64,000 nt of DNA. It comes from Myotis daubentonii (Eukaryota > Chordata > Mammalia > Chiroptera > Vespertilionidae). The DNA is taken from assembly GCF_963259705.1 (NCBI RefSeq), contig NC_081840.1, forward strand, positions 151,030,282 to 151,094,281. Reading direction: 5' to 3'. The position numbers and the translations under genes are program-made. The notes under the pieces were generated by a model. It made no database searches. It worked only from the letters and a program-made list of their open reading frames with translations, and was not told the origin of the DNA. Below, piece after piece: positions 10,490 through 21,959 of this stretch (the first letter of the stretch is position 1; each line of letters starts with the position of its first letter).

Positions 10490-10556
10490 TGGAAGAGCCA
10501 CACTCAAGGGGCCAAAGAGCTGCATGTGGCTCGCGAGCCGCAGTTTGCCAACCACT
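10490..10556 (-). promoter_or_regulatory. Transposase-binding terminal inverted repeat of the hAT element
   Basis: On the minus strand this terminal region reads GGCAAACTGCGGCTCGCGAG and continues with GCTCTTTGGCCCCTTGAGTG. It contains the short palindrome CGGCTCGCGAGCCG. The same bases open the MITE at 26584. The outermost base is mutated (CACTC in place of CACTG on the plus strand). Confidence 0.8.
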
Positions 10557-11688
10557 CTTCTAGACCATTACTACTCCCCATCCTGTCGAAACTCATTCTC
10601 AGACTCATGCAGTTTATTACACTCGCTGCCCTTTTCCTGTTATTGTGACCAAGTGAAATGAAAGCCTTTGTCAGCTGGCCTTCGTCAGTTGGCTCCGTCT
10701 CCCTCCCCCTCCATGTGAGAGGAATCTTGCCATCTGCCTAAAGGACATCAGCATCCCATCAAAACCTAGCACTTCAGTTCCCTGGCCTACTTGTTCCAAG
10801 AAACCTTTTTCACTTCCAACTCAGATACCCACAACCAGATTGGCACTCCCGTCCTTGTCACCATCCACAACTGCTCTACCTCCCATTGTCCAAAACTTAG
10901 TCACATAGCCAGGCTTACCTGCAAAGGGGGCTGTAAAATGAAGTTTTATTCTGGGTGGCCACCTCCGAGCTGAAATTCAGGGCTTCCGCTGCAGAGAAAG
11001 AAGGGGAGAAATGATACTCCGGTACAACTAGCAGTCTCTGTCACACCTAGCTCATTAGGCTTCCCCATCACCATCAATTTCACTCGTTTTTCTGATAAAC
11101 CTAACTTCTCATCTGTTACCTAACTCTACCTCCCCCCGGAAGAATGCCCCAACATTTCCCTTGTGGCTCTGTTTTCAGGTCCACTCCGTTTTGCCTCCTC
11201 TCAGAGATAACTTGTCCGTAATTTTTTTTTAACATAGAGATAGCTCCACAGGTAGCTTGGATGGAATGTATCATAAGGGTTACAATATCGCCATAATTTC
11301 CATCAGACTCTGTAGAGACATGTCAAATACACATAGACTTGCAGATGCACTGCAGCTGGCTTGTATGGCCCAGAATAGCCGATTACGTGGATCTCTTTTC
11401 TACCCCCATTCAGTGACTTCCTGTCAGGTTGACATCCGCATTGTGAAAGGATTTATATCTTGTAACTTGGCAAACAATTCAAATACCAGTGTTTTATGTT
11501 TTTGTTTGGTTTGGGATTGGAGTTTTTTGTAGTTTTCTGATATATATATATTTTATAGATTGTTTGTTCATTTCTTTAAATGACCAGTTTACCAACATAA
11601 TACTTCATACACTCTGTGTTTAATGTGCAAATATTCAAGTCTTTTGACTTTTTCCCACAGGACCAGCCTAACCCTCCAGGGCAATAAT
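10557..11688. other. No recognisable feature
   Basis: Unassigned, mildly C-rich sequence. Open frames at 10791-10973 and 11257-11532 show no recognisable domain, codon pattern or splice context. An 11-T run lies near 11221. Confidence 0.4.
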
Positions 11689-12001
11689 AACAGGGAGAGC
11701 CCTGGCCAGTGTAGCTGAGTTGGTTGGGCATTGTCCCATGCACCAAAGGTTGCCTGTTCAATTCCAGTCAGGGCACAGACCCAGGTGGCACAGACCCAGT
11801 CAGGATGCACACAGGAGGCAACTGATCAATGTTTCTCTCTCACATCAATGTTTCTCTCTCACATCAATGTTTCTCTCTCATATCAGTGTTTCTCACATCA
11901 ATGTGTCTCTCTTGTGCGCATGTGTTCTCTCTGTCCCTTTTTCTCTCCCTTCCTCTCTAAAATCAGTAAAAAAGCATTTAAAAAAAAAAAGAACAGGAAG
12001 A
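11689..12001 (+). mobile_element. VES-family SINE with internal tandem expansion
   Basis: The tRNA-like head starts GCCCTGGCC at about 11699, with box A-like GTAGCTGAGTTGG and box B-like GTTCAATTCCAG. The body contains four to five copies of a ~18-bp unit around ATCAATGTTTCTCTCTCAC (11826-11910), more than in the other SINEs here. It is flanked by an imperfect 10-bp duplication (AACAGGGAGA / AACAGGAAGA) at 11689-11698 and 11992-12001. The 3' tail is A-rich. Confidence 0.85.
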
Positions 12002-14295
12002 GAATATTAAGCAACAAGATAACTCCATTGCTTAAATTCCACACAGATCATAGGAACATGATAATCTGCCTTATTTTAGTCCATCATTTTTACCGTGAAA
12101 CAACATTTAATAGAATAATTCAGCATCATGGATATGCACATGTACAATTCATTAATTAAATTTGTTAATTACACTGGCCTAACTTAAGTCAAACTTTAGA
12201 CAAAGAGGTACTATTATTATACTACATTCTAAAAAGAGGCTCTGGGGTTCAATATCTCTCACAAGATCTAATGAAAAGCCTACAACCCCAAGCCAGGCCC
12301 TACCCCCCCCCCCCCCACCACCACTTACATAAGATAACTGAAGGTAGAGAAGAGAAGGTCATTGGGCTTATAGGGAATATAGTGTTCATGGAAAAAGGTA
12401 CTTCCCCAGGCCTCAAGTCAAGATTACAAGAGGGGATTCTCTCAGAGATTGCTGAATGGAAATTTTTGATCCTCCTAGATGAGCACCTGGCCTTATATTT
12501 GAGCAATGACTATCTGCTAAGATTTGCTGACCTTTTCTTGTGAATTAATGAAAAATGATGGTAAGCTAAGACAGAAGGTGGCAATAGAGCAGCCAAGACT
12601 CTTACCATTGGCTGTGCTAAGGGTGTGTGAATTTCTCACAGGTCCGGGGAATACCAGAAAAGGAGCTAATCTTGAGATCATTTTGCTAGCAACCCTCCCG
12701 ACTAACGGAGTACAGCATGGGAGTCTGTGGCATATACCACTGTGGACAGGAACTGAGTAGAAGAAATTAGAAGTGCTTGTGCCAGAAGAGATGCCCCATG
12801 TCAGAGAAGTGAACCATAGGGAGATCTCATGGGGTAGGGCACAGAACTCACATGTACCCCTCCAGAAGACAGCAACCCTATCAAGGCCTTTTACACAAAG
12901 CGCCCACCATCAGCAGCCTGTCAGAATTAGCCAGAGGAGCAGCAGAAACCAACAAACGAAGCAGTACAACTATAACCAGTTAAAACAGATTGACTTCCAC
13001 CTTTCCTCCCTATTGTTCCCAACAGGAGCAGGGAAGGTCAGGAAGTGCAGACCATCTTAACCTCCCACTGAAAGAATCTTGAACTGTGATTGTAAGAGGT
13101 AATTTAACATGGAAAAGCTTTAGACCATCTATCAGAGGAATTTAAAACTTGATGGGCTGAGTTTTTAAATCTGAGGGTGTCCAAAGTTTATGGAATCTGT
13201 CTACAACATTCTTAAAAAGCCAAATAGAGAATGTGATAAATGTAGAATGCACTGTTAGAGCAAAATAAAACTTCTCATGTTTATACTCCACCATGTCTTA
13301 ATAAACAGTGCTTATTTAGATGTACACATACAGAAACAAACTAAAACAAAACCTTCTTCCTGTATTTCCTTTTTTCTTTCCATCAAACTCCCCTTCCGTG
13401 TTCCCTCCCTGTGAGAGGACTCCCTGTTGGTTTGTGCTGGTTTGTGCTACTCGTCTGGCTAATGTGGCTGATGGTGGCCTCTTGTGTGAAAGACATTGAG
13501 AGAGTAGGTATCTCATGGAGGGGCATGTGTGAGTTCCTCACCTCTCCGATGGGTGTTCTCTGGCATGGAAGAGCAAGCCTTTACTTCCAGCTTCATCCTT
13601 TGGCATGTCTTTATATGTTGGTAAGTGGTTTGGTGTCCTCGGCAATTTCATCTAGCAAATATACAATTAATCCTTGGTGAGAACTTTCATGTTAATTAAT
13701 TTGCTTCCAAGTCTGTGCAAAGGATCTTGCATAATGCTGAAGGAACACCACAAAGAACCAAACACGTATTTTCTATGGTAAATATAACTGTTGCTACCTG
13801 GTTCATCTGATTTCACTTTCCTTGTACTTAGAGTGCTGTAGGTTTTGTTTATTTTAATGCAAGTATTTCCACCCTCAGACTGTAGTCTGCTTATTTTTTA
13901 CAATATTATTTAAACTTAATGCATATTATTGCAAACTTTACTTCTCATCACTTAACTTCTCAACAAGGACAGAGTCACTAATCTCTTCTTTCACCAAAGT
14001 GCCACCCCTAAGCATCAGTACTATTTATTTGCACAGTAATTTAGCTTTCCAAACGTTTAAAGATTAGATCATATGCTCTGAGAAGTAAATGACACACCAG
14101 CTTGAGTGCAACATGGATGAACTGATAGAAGCTTTGAAAACTTCAGTCTTTCCTTTCTCCTCCCACTCCAATCTCTTTTCCCAATAAAATCTATACATCA
14201 TTCTTGCCTCCTCAGAAAACAAAAGCAGTTCCAATTGCTTTGCTGTGTTTCAAATAAAATCCTTCTATCCATAATTAGACATGCTAGAATTGGAA
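12002..14295. other. No recognisable gene; poly-C tract at 12303-12317
   Basis: The only simple feature is a run of about 14 C near 12303-12317. The open frames at 12271-12543, 12773-13060 and 13411-13680 lack any domain that I recognise. The stretch may be unique, or an old decayed retroelement. Confidence 0.4.
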
Positions 14296-14485
14296 ATAAA
14301 GAGAGGAATTTCAGAGGGAAGGGGGAGGGAGGGGGAGTGGGAAGCAATTAAACCCAGATCTTATCTATGGACACAGACAATAGGGTAGTGAAGGCCTGGG
14401 GTGGGGCAGGGCAGAAACCAGGTAGAGGGGGAAACAGGGGACATCTGTAATACTCTCAACAATAAAGATTATTTTTAATAAAATA
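14296..14485 (+). mobile_element. L1 3'UTR tail
   Basis: GGACACAGACAATAGGGTAG and GTGAAGGCCTGGGG are followed by the terminal CTCAACAATAAAGATTATTTT. The same words occur at 18780-18900, marking a bat L1 3'UTR. Only the tail is present, which is typical of 5'-truncated retrotransposition. Confidence 0.75.
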
Positions 14486-15209
14486 AAATATTTTCTCTAG
14501 AAAAGACAGACAGAGAGAGAGAGAATATCCAAATTTACTCTATAAACATATCTGAGGGCAAGAAGCTGTCAGTGCAATCTTTTTTTTTTTTTTTTAATGT
14601 TTGAGTTTGTGTCTTTAGGCCAGGTATGTGCTCTCCCCGCCACCTCATTGGCACCATTCCCTAATTAGTCACATCTGGCTGCTGAGCACATTGGTATCAC
14701 TTGCCTGATTTCTGAAGGTGTTTGGATTGACTTAAAACAAATGTTGGATATGTGGATGCATGAATGTATGTTTTTCACTAACAGGGAATGTGCATCCATA
14801 AAACATTTGTAAATATTGTTTTGGAGTAGGCAAACAAATCAACAGAACATTAGAGACTGTCTTAAAATCATAAAACTGCCAAAATCACAATGGGTGAAGA
14901 AGCATTGCAAACCAACACATGTGGATGAATTATCCAATGGTTTTGGGCAAATTGTACTTTTGATGGATAAATTAAGTTGGACCAGAGCTATCACCTATTA
15001 AAATAAATTTTAATATCACCTATTAAAATAAATTTTATTTAAAAATAAAAGCAGAAAACTGATGTAAATATGATTGTTTAACTTATCTCAGAGTAGATAA
15101 GCACTTTCTAAACATAGAAACAAGTGGAATACACCATTAGGAAATGTTAATTTACCTATGTAGAATTTGAAGCAATCTAAAGGACAAAGCCTCATAAAAT
15201 TGTAAGACA
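14486..15209. other. No recognisable feature; simple repeats
   Basis: Contains a short (GA)n at about 14507-14523, a 15-T run near 14581-14595 and a small direct repeat of ATCACCTATTAAAATAAATT at 14990-15038. No coding signal. Confidence 0.45.
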
Positions 15210-15790
15210 ATTCAAATTGAAAAAATTATACGAACAATGACAGACGTTCAATAATATTTACCATATTAAAAACTCAAACTCATAAAACACTTTAATTGAA
15301 AATGGAGAAAGAGTATAAATAGAAAATGTATAGAAGATGACATATAGTTAATAAAATGTAAAATTAAATATTCAAGTTATTAATATCAAGAGATGCCAAT
15401 TAAAAGATAGAAGCATTGATTGATAGCTAGTTGTCTTCATTTTAAGACAATAGTGCTGCCAAGAGTGTAGTGAGAAGGGTCTCACACACAGCTGGTGGGA
15501 AAACCTGGTACACTAGTAAACGCTCTGGAAAATAATTAGACAACATGGACAAAGATAAGTAAATGTATTGCTATTTAATCTAAAAGAAATAGATGAGAAT
15601 AAAGATATATATTAAAGGAAGTTGATAACAGGATATACATAAAAGCAAATATTAGGAAAAAAACAACTTCACATAATAGAACAATAATTAAATAATTTTG
15701 AAAGAAATGTAAATATATAGGTATTCACATATGCCAACTCACAAAAATTCTAAATCATATTAAAAATCACAAAGGATTTATTTAGGTGGT
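15210..15790 (+). mobile_element. Old L1/HAL1-like ORF2 relic
   Basis: AAGAGATGCCAATTAAAA followed by ACAGCTGGTGGGAAAACCTGG and CTCTGGAAAATAATT matches the C-terminal part of L1 ORF2 DNA (the GNTSGG...W region). It is heavily diverged, with no open frame, and has been colonised downstream by a VES. Confidence 0.45.
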
Positions 15791-15874
15791 ACAATTATAA
15801 AAATTTTATTTTCTCCTAGAAACTGTTCAGTAATTTCTAAATTTTATAATATGTGGGTTTTATAAATATTTTTT

Positions 15875-16109
15875 AAAAGTAGTGATTGAGCCCTGACTGG
15901 TTTGGCTCAGTGGATAAAGCGTCAGCCTTAGGACTCAAGGGTCCCAGGTTCGATTCCGGTCAAGGGCATGTACCTTGGTTGCGGGCACATCCCCAGTAGG
16001 GGGTGTGCAGGAGGCAGCTGATCGATGTTTCTAACTCTCTATCCCTCTCCCTTCCTCTCTGTAAAAAAATCAATAAAATATATATATTTTTAAAAAAGTA
16101 GTGATTGAG
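15875..16109 (+). mobile_element. VES SINE with 16-bp duplication
   Basis: Full-length SINE at 15891-16093: head CCCTGACTGGTTTGGCTCAG, box B GGTTCGATTCC, body ATCGATGTTTCTAACTCTC, tail CAATAAAATATATAT. The perfect duplication AAAAGTAGTGATTGAG is at 15875-15890 and 16094-16109. Low divergence from the family pattern suggests a young copy. The box A/B region resembles a tRNA promoter but is part of the SINE, not a tRNA gene. Confidence 0.95.
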
Positions 16110-18714
16110 TGCTGATTATATTTTTTCAATAGTTTGGAAATCTCTAATGAAAACACTTAAAACAGCTTTCTATCACAGTGAGTTTGGCAGAATTGAGTTA
16201 ACATTCAAAGCATCTGTTATAAGCCTAAGGTCTCAAGACAGGCAGACAAACAAGGAATTTTCTTGTTCTTAAAAAGTATCCAGTCTAATGAAGAAACAGA
16301 CAAGAAAGTCAACTAGGAGAATGAACATGCTAAGAAATTCACAGCAAACAGTGCAAATACAGATGAAAATCCAGTAAATTCAGCCTAGAGAAAAGTGTTG
16401 GGAAAACTTCAACAAAGTAGAGCTTGGATCTGACTCATTTTTCTCTCCCATCTCTCTTTTCTTCTCCACAAAAGTTAAGAGACAGAAGAGACATGGTAGA
16501 GGGAGAGAGCCTTTAAATTTGGCAACACAGTCATGTTATAAGGGGTTCTTGAAATCAACTGGAGAATGGGTTATTTATTTTTACTATCTTAAATATAAAT
16601 CTAAGGCCCTTTCCTATTACATAGAGGAGGAAAATACCCCTTGATGAAATCAGAAACTGGGGAAAATTAGGCAAAATGCCTGGAGAACTGTGGGTAAAGA
16701 AAAGGAACAGAACCAGAAGGAAAAGTAAATTTGGCCTCTCATGAAATGAACTTTGCCAATAATAATGTAATTTTCTTTCTGGTAATGTCCTGTAGGCTGT
16801 TGCAAGCATTGATAAAAAGCACATAAAAGACACAGTAAGGTGACAACATATGCAGCAATCAAGAGGAATTAGAACATTAGGAAACTATCACCAACTGGTT
16901 GATTTGGATGAATAAAAAAGAAGAAAAATGTTTATTTGGATGAATTCAGAGTGGAAAGTTAGGAGCTAAAGAATGCCACATACTATCAAATAAATAAGCA
17001 ACTTTCCTTTCAACTTTCTTAAGTGCCTTCTTTTTTACTTCCATTATTTCTATAGTCTTATGAAAAGCAATGGAATTAAAACATGGAAATCCTGAATGAA
17101 ATTTTTTATATTATCATACTTTCAGTGAATATTAGAAATAAACTTAAAATCAAATATCAGAGAGGATGTATACACTTTCCAAGGACTTCTAGAATATCCA
17201 CTTACACTGAGTCTGGAAAAATGTTTGATAGGCACACAGATGGTCACAAAACAGGTGGCAATTTGAGCACATATAAAATTTAGTTCAGATATGTATTTAA
17301 AGTTTTTCATCACCAGCGTGCTCTCAGAATTTCTCTGTGATGCGGCCTCTCCCAAATCAAAGTTTCTAGATGATTTTACAAAACTGTATGTAATCATATG
17401 TTCAGAGAGCTCTTCTTTTCTGTGACATAAGTTTGCCTTTCAAATGTGTCACAAGTTCTTTAAAAAAAATAAAATAAAATAAATCTAAGGAAGATAGATT
17501 TTTAAATCTGAGTCTATAAATATTTGCTATAGAAAGCTACATTTGTTTAAATATTTGTGATATAAAACTGTTTCTTCACCTAAAGTTATAAATTGCCTTT
17601 TCATAAGAGTTTATCTCCCAGCCCTGGTAAAGACTAAACCATTGTCTATGGAACACTTCTCTAGTTCCAATGAAATCTCAGCATTATAAAAGATGTACAG
17701 ATTTTTTAAGAATTAGGAATATTTCAAAACACACTTCTCTTGGGAAAACTTATTTTTCAAGTAAAATAAATGAATGAATCTGTCAAAAAGAAGAAAAAGA
17801 AAGGTATCACAACCACTTAACCATGACTCACAACCACTTTGCATAAACAACTATATCAAATAGATTGCTGTTTTAAAAGGCCTTGAAACTAGACTAGTTC
17901 CTAATGGTATTAAGACAGTAAGAACATAAATTAATCTCGTTTCAAGTGTTACAAAAAAGACAGAAGAGCTCACATAGTCCACAAGGTATGTATTCTCTTA
18001 AATGGGTATTTTTCACCGATATCCATAGCCCTCACCTGCTGGCTGACAGTGAACTATAAGACATTCCTAATATAGAGGCCTATGTCCATGGTAATGACTT
18101 AGATAGGCTTAAGCTGAGAATTGCTTGAAAGCAGGGCTGTCTTATCAGTGCCTGTATCTGTAGTGCTAGGGCAGTCAGTAGGTAGCAATTTCTGATGTGT
18201 TTCAGCTTTGTAAATCAGAAATATCTTTTCTGAAAGTGGAATAACATGCATTATTCCAATGACTATCCTCATGAGCTAGAAATGGAACTGGAAAGGGGGA
18301 AAAAATTCAAGAACTTAGGGAATTATAATTTTAAGTGACATTTTTTATGAAGTAAATGATCCTGAAGATCCTCAGGGGCTTTCTATCATTCAGTCAAGCA
18401 TGGTCAGCCTCCACAAAGCTGAATGAGCCACTGGCCCAGCATGAACTTCATAGAGTATAGTAGTTATCATCTGCAAAGATGCTGCTCTTCCCCAGAAATA
18501 GGTAATACCTCTGATCCTAATGGGAGTTTTCAGTTGGGCATGTTTATTATCAAAGAGAGTTAAAAGGTCAGTCTTGATTAATTTTCTAGTAAGGTAATTT
18601 ATAGCATGGTGTTTGTTTGTTTTTGCCTCCATCAAGATAATCATTTCAATTATTATGAACAACAAAAAGTAAAAAAAGAAAACAAAGGTGGATAAGCTTA
18701 CACAAAACTGCCAA
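16110..18714. other. No recognisable feature
   Basis: A/T-rich non-coding sequence. Open frames at 16555-16833, 17122-17397 and 18390-18776 look like chance frames: low complexity, hydrophobic by base composition, and no domains. An (AAAAT)n-like tract is near 17461-17482. Confidence 0.4.
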
Positions 18715-18905
18715 AGGAAGGCAGAGGAGGGGAGGTGGGAAGAGATCCACCATAGAACTTGTATGCATATATGCATAACGCATGGACACAGACAATAGGG
18801 TGGTGAAGGCCTGGTTGGGAGGAGTGGAGGTGGGCTAGAAGGGGTCAGTGGGGGGAAAGGGGGACATATATAATACTTTCAACAATAAAGATTTTATATG
18901 AGTAA
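18715..18905 (+). mobile_element. L1 3'UTR tail
   Basis: GACACAGACAATAGGGTGG, GTGAAGGCCTGGTTGGG, GGGGGACATATATAATAC and the terminal CTTTCAACAATAAAGATTTT define the same L1 3'UTR family as at 14296. The upstream GTGGGAAGAGATCCACC and CTTGTATGCATATATGC correspond to the 3'UTR of the larger L1 at 48168. Confidence 0.78.
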
Positions 18906-19466
18906 TAAATAAATATGTAAATGGCACTGGAGTTGTCTTGGGTTTTGTTTCTCCTCCCTGTCCTCTCCGTTCTCCAGAGGATTTCCATGAATTATACTGA
19001 ACAGACTAATGCACTGGTGCCCTGACTCTCCCTCCTCAGGAGCTTCAGCATAAATTACATTTGTGCAGATTCTTACACCGCTTTACCTGAGAGCCTGGCT
19101 AAAGTAGAGATGCAGACAAAAAAGTAGAACAATAACAAATAAAGGGCTTAACTACCTAAGGAAATCAAATTTCGCAGAATGTTTAATATGTTCCTTCATA
19201 TTCTTTATTTAACATGACAGTTGACTATAAATAGGCATGCTACCATTGACAAATGCAGGTGAAACCCTAGTTTAATGTGAAGCATAGAGGTTAATAGGCA
19301 AGGTTTATTTGAGAAAACCTCTGATTCAATTAATCAGAATTGAATAAAAATTGTGAAATAAACTAGTTTGCCTCTGACATTTTCCCCAGCCAAAAAAGGA
19401 ATTTTCTCCTCCTGTTTGTATCCCTCTTTGCTCTATCTTTTTCTCCCTTTAAAATAAATTATATTG

Positions 19467-19674
19467 GCCCAGCCTATGTGGCTCAGTAGTTGAGCATTGA
19501 CTCATCCACCAAGAGGTCACCATTTCGATTCCCAATCAGGGCACACGCCCGGGTTGCAGGCTGTGCAGGAGGCAGCCAATTGATACTGATGTTTCTCTCT
19601 CATCAATGTTTCTACCTCTCTCTTCCTCTCCTCTCCTCTCCTTCTCTCTAAAACAATAAAAACATTTTAAAAAT
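19467..19674 (+). mobile_element. VES-related SINE
   Basis: Head GCCCAGCCTATGTGGCTCAG, box B-like TTTCGATTCCCAATCAGGGC, body GTTTCTCTCTCATCAATG, A-rich tail. It is more diverged than the VES at 15891. AAAATAAATT occurs on both sides (19451-19460, 19675-19684), although six extra bases separate the left copy from the head. Confidence 0.8.
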
Positions 19675-19703
19675 AAAATAAATTGTTTTTTATTACTAAA
19701 ATA

Positions 19704-19939
19704 ATACATGTTCTTTAATATGTTTTTATTGATTTCAGAGAGGAAGGGAGAGGGAGAGAGAGATAGAAACACCAATAATGAGAGAGAATCATTGATCCAC
19801 TGCCTCTGGCACACCCCACACTGGATATCGAACCTGCAACCCAGACATGTCCCTTGACCGGGAATTGAACTGTGACCTCCTGGTTCAGAGGTCAATGCTC
19901 AACCCTGAGCCACGCTGGTCAGGCAGTACATGTCCTTTA
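19704..19939 (-). mobile_element. VES-related SINE, inverted relative to its neighbour
   Basis: On the plus strand it starts with the reversed tail (TTTTTATTGATTTCAGAG) and ends with the reversed head GAGCCACGCTGGTCAGGC at 19924. The flanking imperfect duplication TACATGTTCTTTA / TACATGTCCTTTA is at about 19705 and 19927. Only ~45 bp separates it from the forward SINE at 19467. Confidence 0.85.
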
Positions 19940-20755
19940 GACAGCATTTAACACTGGAAAGTGCTCTGTATCTCTTTATGTTATCATTTATCAATTACAT
20001 TGACACATTTGTTTGACTCACTCTTCTAAATATAAGTTCTTCCCACCAGAAACAGAAGCTTTGAGACTCCAGTGCCTTAAACTGTGAATAGCACATACTT
20101 GAGGCTCAACCTGTATTTCTTATTAAAATAACCAAAGAAGAAAATACCTATAAGTCCACCACCAATAGTTATTTATTCTTACATTTTTTTCTATATTTCT
20201 TTCCAATTTTTATTCTATTGCTTCTGGGTCATTTTTCTAGGTTGGAAAATAATTCTAAACAAATTTCAATAAGCAAATGCTAGAATTCAAAATGCCCTTG
20301 AGCCAAATTAATAAACCTCAAGTGGTAGAAATAAAGGCATATAAGGAAAGATATTTCAGAAAGCCAGAGAATTTACTGTGACTGCTAAAATTGTGGCACC
20401 CACTGCTCTCCTTTCCCTGCTGATGAGATAAGGAACCAAGGTTTTTGCTGTACGAGAAAAGGAAGTAGGTAAGAATCATGGAATATTAAATGTAAATTGG
20501 AAATATAAGTATGATCTCAAGATTTTTTTAATGTTTTGTACCTCTAGTCACTAAATAGTTGTAGAAACAATTACATCTCTGTAGCAATGAGCACATTTTG
20601 TTCCCAGATCTTGTGTTCTACACACCATTCTCCACTGGAAGAAACCAGAGAAACTGGGAGAAGTGCTGGTCCAGGTATGAGTCAGGGAAAATACAAAGTG
20701 AATTTGAGAAATCTTATTGCACCAGAAAGAAATATAAGTGCTCGAAAAACAGTGG
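19940..20755. other. No recognisable feature
   Basis: Non-coding, A/T-rich. I see no repeat boundary or coding motif that I can defend. Confidence 0.4.
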
Positions 20756-21345
20756 TGTTGAATTAGTTTCCTGTTGCTACAAAACAAATGACTCCCAGAC
20801 TTAGGAGCTTAAAACAATAAACATTTATTATAGCCCAGTTCTCTGGGTCAGAAATGTGAGGGTGGCTGAGCTGGGTCCTCTGGCTCAGGGTCTCGCACAA
20901 GGCTGCAATGACGTTGTCATCCTGGCTGCAGTCCTTTCGGGCTCGTCTGGGAGAGGAGCCACTTCTAAACTCACTTTATGTGGCTGTTGACAACATTTGT
21001 TTCCTCATGGACTGTTATACTGAAATCTTAAGTTCTTTACTGGCTGTTGATCAAAGGGGTCACTCAATTTCTAGCCATGTGGGCTTCCTTATAGGGAAGC
21101 TGACAACATTGTGTCTGGCTTCCATTAGCATTAGCTAGCAATAGAATAAGAGAGGATAAGCAAGACAGAGCAACGGGCTTTTCATAAGCTAATCTCAGAC
21201 ATGACATACCATCACTTTTCCTCTATCCTGTTTGTTAGAAGTCTGTCATTGCATCCAGCCCACATTCAAGGGAAGGGTTATATAAGGACATGAGTATTAG
21301 GATGCAGAGATCATTGGGAGCAATTCTAGCGGCTGCCAATTGCAC
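20756..21345 (+). repeat. Ancient mammalian LTR-like repeat
   Basis: Starts TGTTGAATTAGTTTCCTGTT and ends GGCTGCCAATTGCACA. In between lie GGAGCTTAAAACAATAAAC, GGTCCTCTGGCTCAGGGTCT and CCAGCCCACATTCAAGGG, a pattern I recognise from an old, widely dispersed placental repeat with TG...CA ends (ERVL/MaLR-type LTR most likely). No flanking duplication survives. Family name not certain. Confidence 0.6.
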
Positions 21346-21714
21346 AGATTGTGTCAAAGGTCAAAGGAACAAGCCTGAACGGGCTCCAATCGAATTGGCC
21401 AGTTAGGACAACTTAATCATCAATAAAAAATAACTATGACAATGGATTATGATGAAAAAATTTAAACTTGTTCATAGCTATTAGAAAAGATGGGAAGTAG
21501 AGGAAAAGAGCAGTCTTATTTATAAAAGAATGCCACCTAATAAATTTAGGAGAAATGATAGAATTAGAAAATCACTATTTTACAACCACCCATGGTAATA
21601 AATTATTTAGGCAAATATTATTAAAAGGAGCTAAAACCATTGGGTGAAATGTAGTTGTATAACAGGATAGTCATCACATAGTGCCAAAATATCACCAATA
21701 GATTAAATATTAAT

Positions 21715-21959
21715 TAAAAAGAGCAAAACAGCCCTGACTGGATAGAGCATTGGCCTGCGGACTGAAGGGTCCCGGGTTCAATTCCGGTCGGGGCATGTGC
21801 CTTGGTTGTGGGCACATCCCCAGTGGGGGGTGTGCGGAAGGCGGCTGATCGGTGTTTCTCTCTCATCAATGTTTCTGGCTTTCTATTCCTCTCCCTTCCT
21901 CTCTGTTAAAAAATCAATAAAATATATTTTTTAAAAATAAAAATAAAAAGAGCAAAACA
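21715..21959 (+). mobile_element. VES SINE with 16-bp duplication
   Basis: SINE at 21731-21943 with head GCCCTGACTGGATAGAGCAT (the usual TTTGGCTCAG segment is deleted, removing most of box A), box B GGTTCAATTCCGG, and tail AATAAAATATATTTTTT. The perfect duplication TAAAAAGAGCAAAACA is at 21715-21730 and 21944-21959. Confidence 0.93.

Larger units (their letters stand above)
7977..10556 (-). mobile_element. Near-complete hAT transposon lacking its 3' terminus
   Basis: On the minus strand the element opens at about 10556 with a hAT-type terminal inverted repeat, GGTTGGCAAACTGCGGCTCG, followed by a GC- and CpG-rich leader of ~470 bp, the transposase at 10085-8124 and an AT-rich 3' tail. The first ~67 bases match the MITE at 26584-26794 almost exactly. 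The expected distal TIR (GTTTGCCGACCACTG) is absent: the tail stops at 7977, where RTE-like sequence begins. Retained CpGs in the leader are unlike the depleted surroundings and suggest a fairly young insertion. Because one end is lost, no 8-bp duplication can be tested. Confidence 0.8.

Noticed and set aside
10118..10555. 145-codon open frame on the minus strand upstream of the transposase
   Set aside because: It spans the TIR and the GC-rich leader of the hAT element, has no domain and is open mainly because of CpG-rich composition.
11810..11920. CRISPR-like direct repeats
   Set aside because: The ~18-bp units are contiguous tandem copies within a SINE body, with no unique spacers; the organism is a mammal.
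12271..13060. Possible exons
   Set aside because: Frames lack recognisable domains and are not bounded by convincing splice sites; one includes a translated poly-C run.
18390..18776. 128-codon minus-strand frame
   Set aside because: Overlaps an L1 3' tail at one end, hydrophobic stretch derived from A/T-rich DNA, no domain or splice context.
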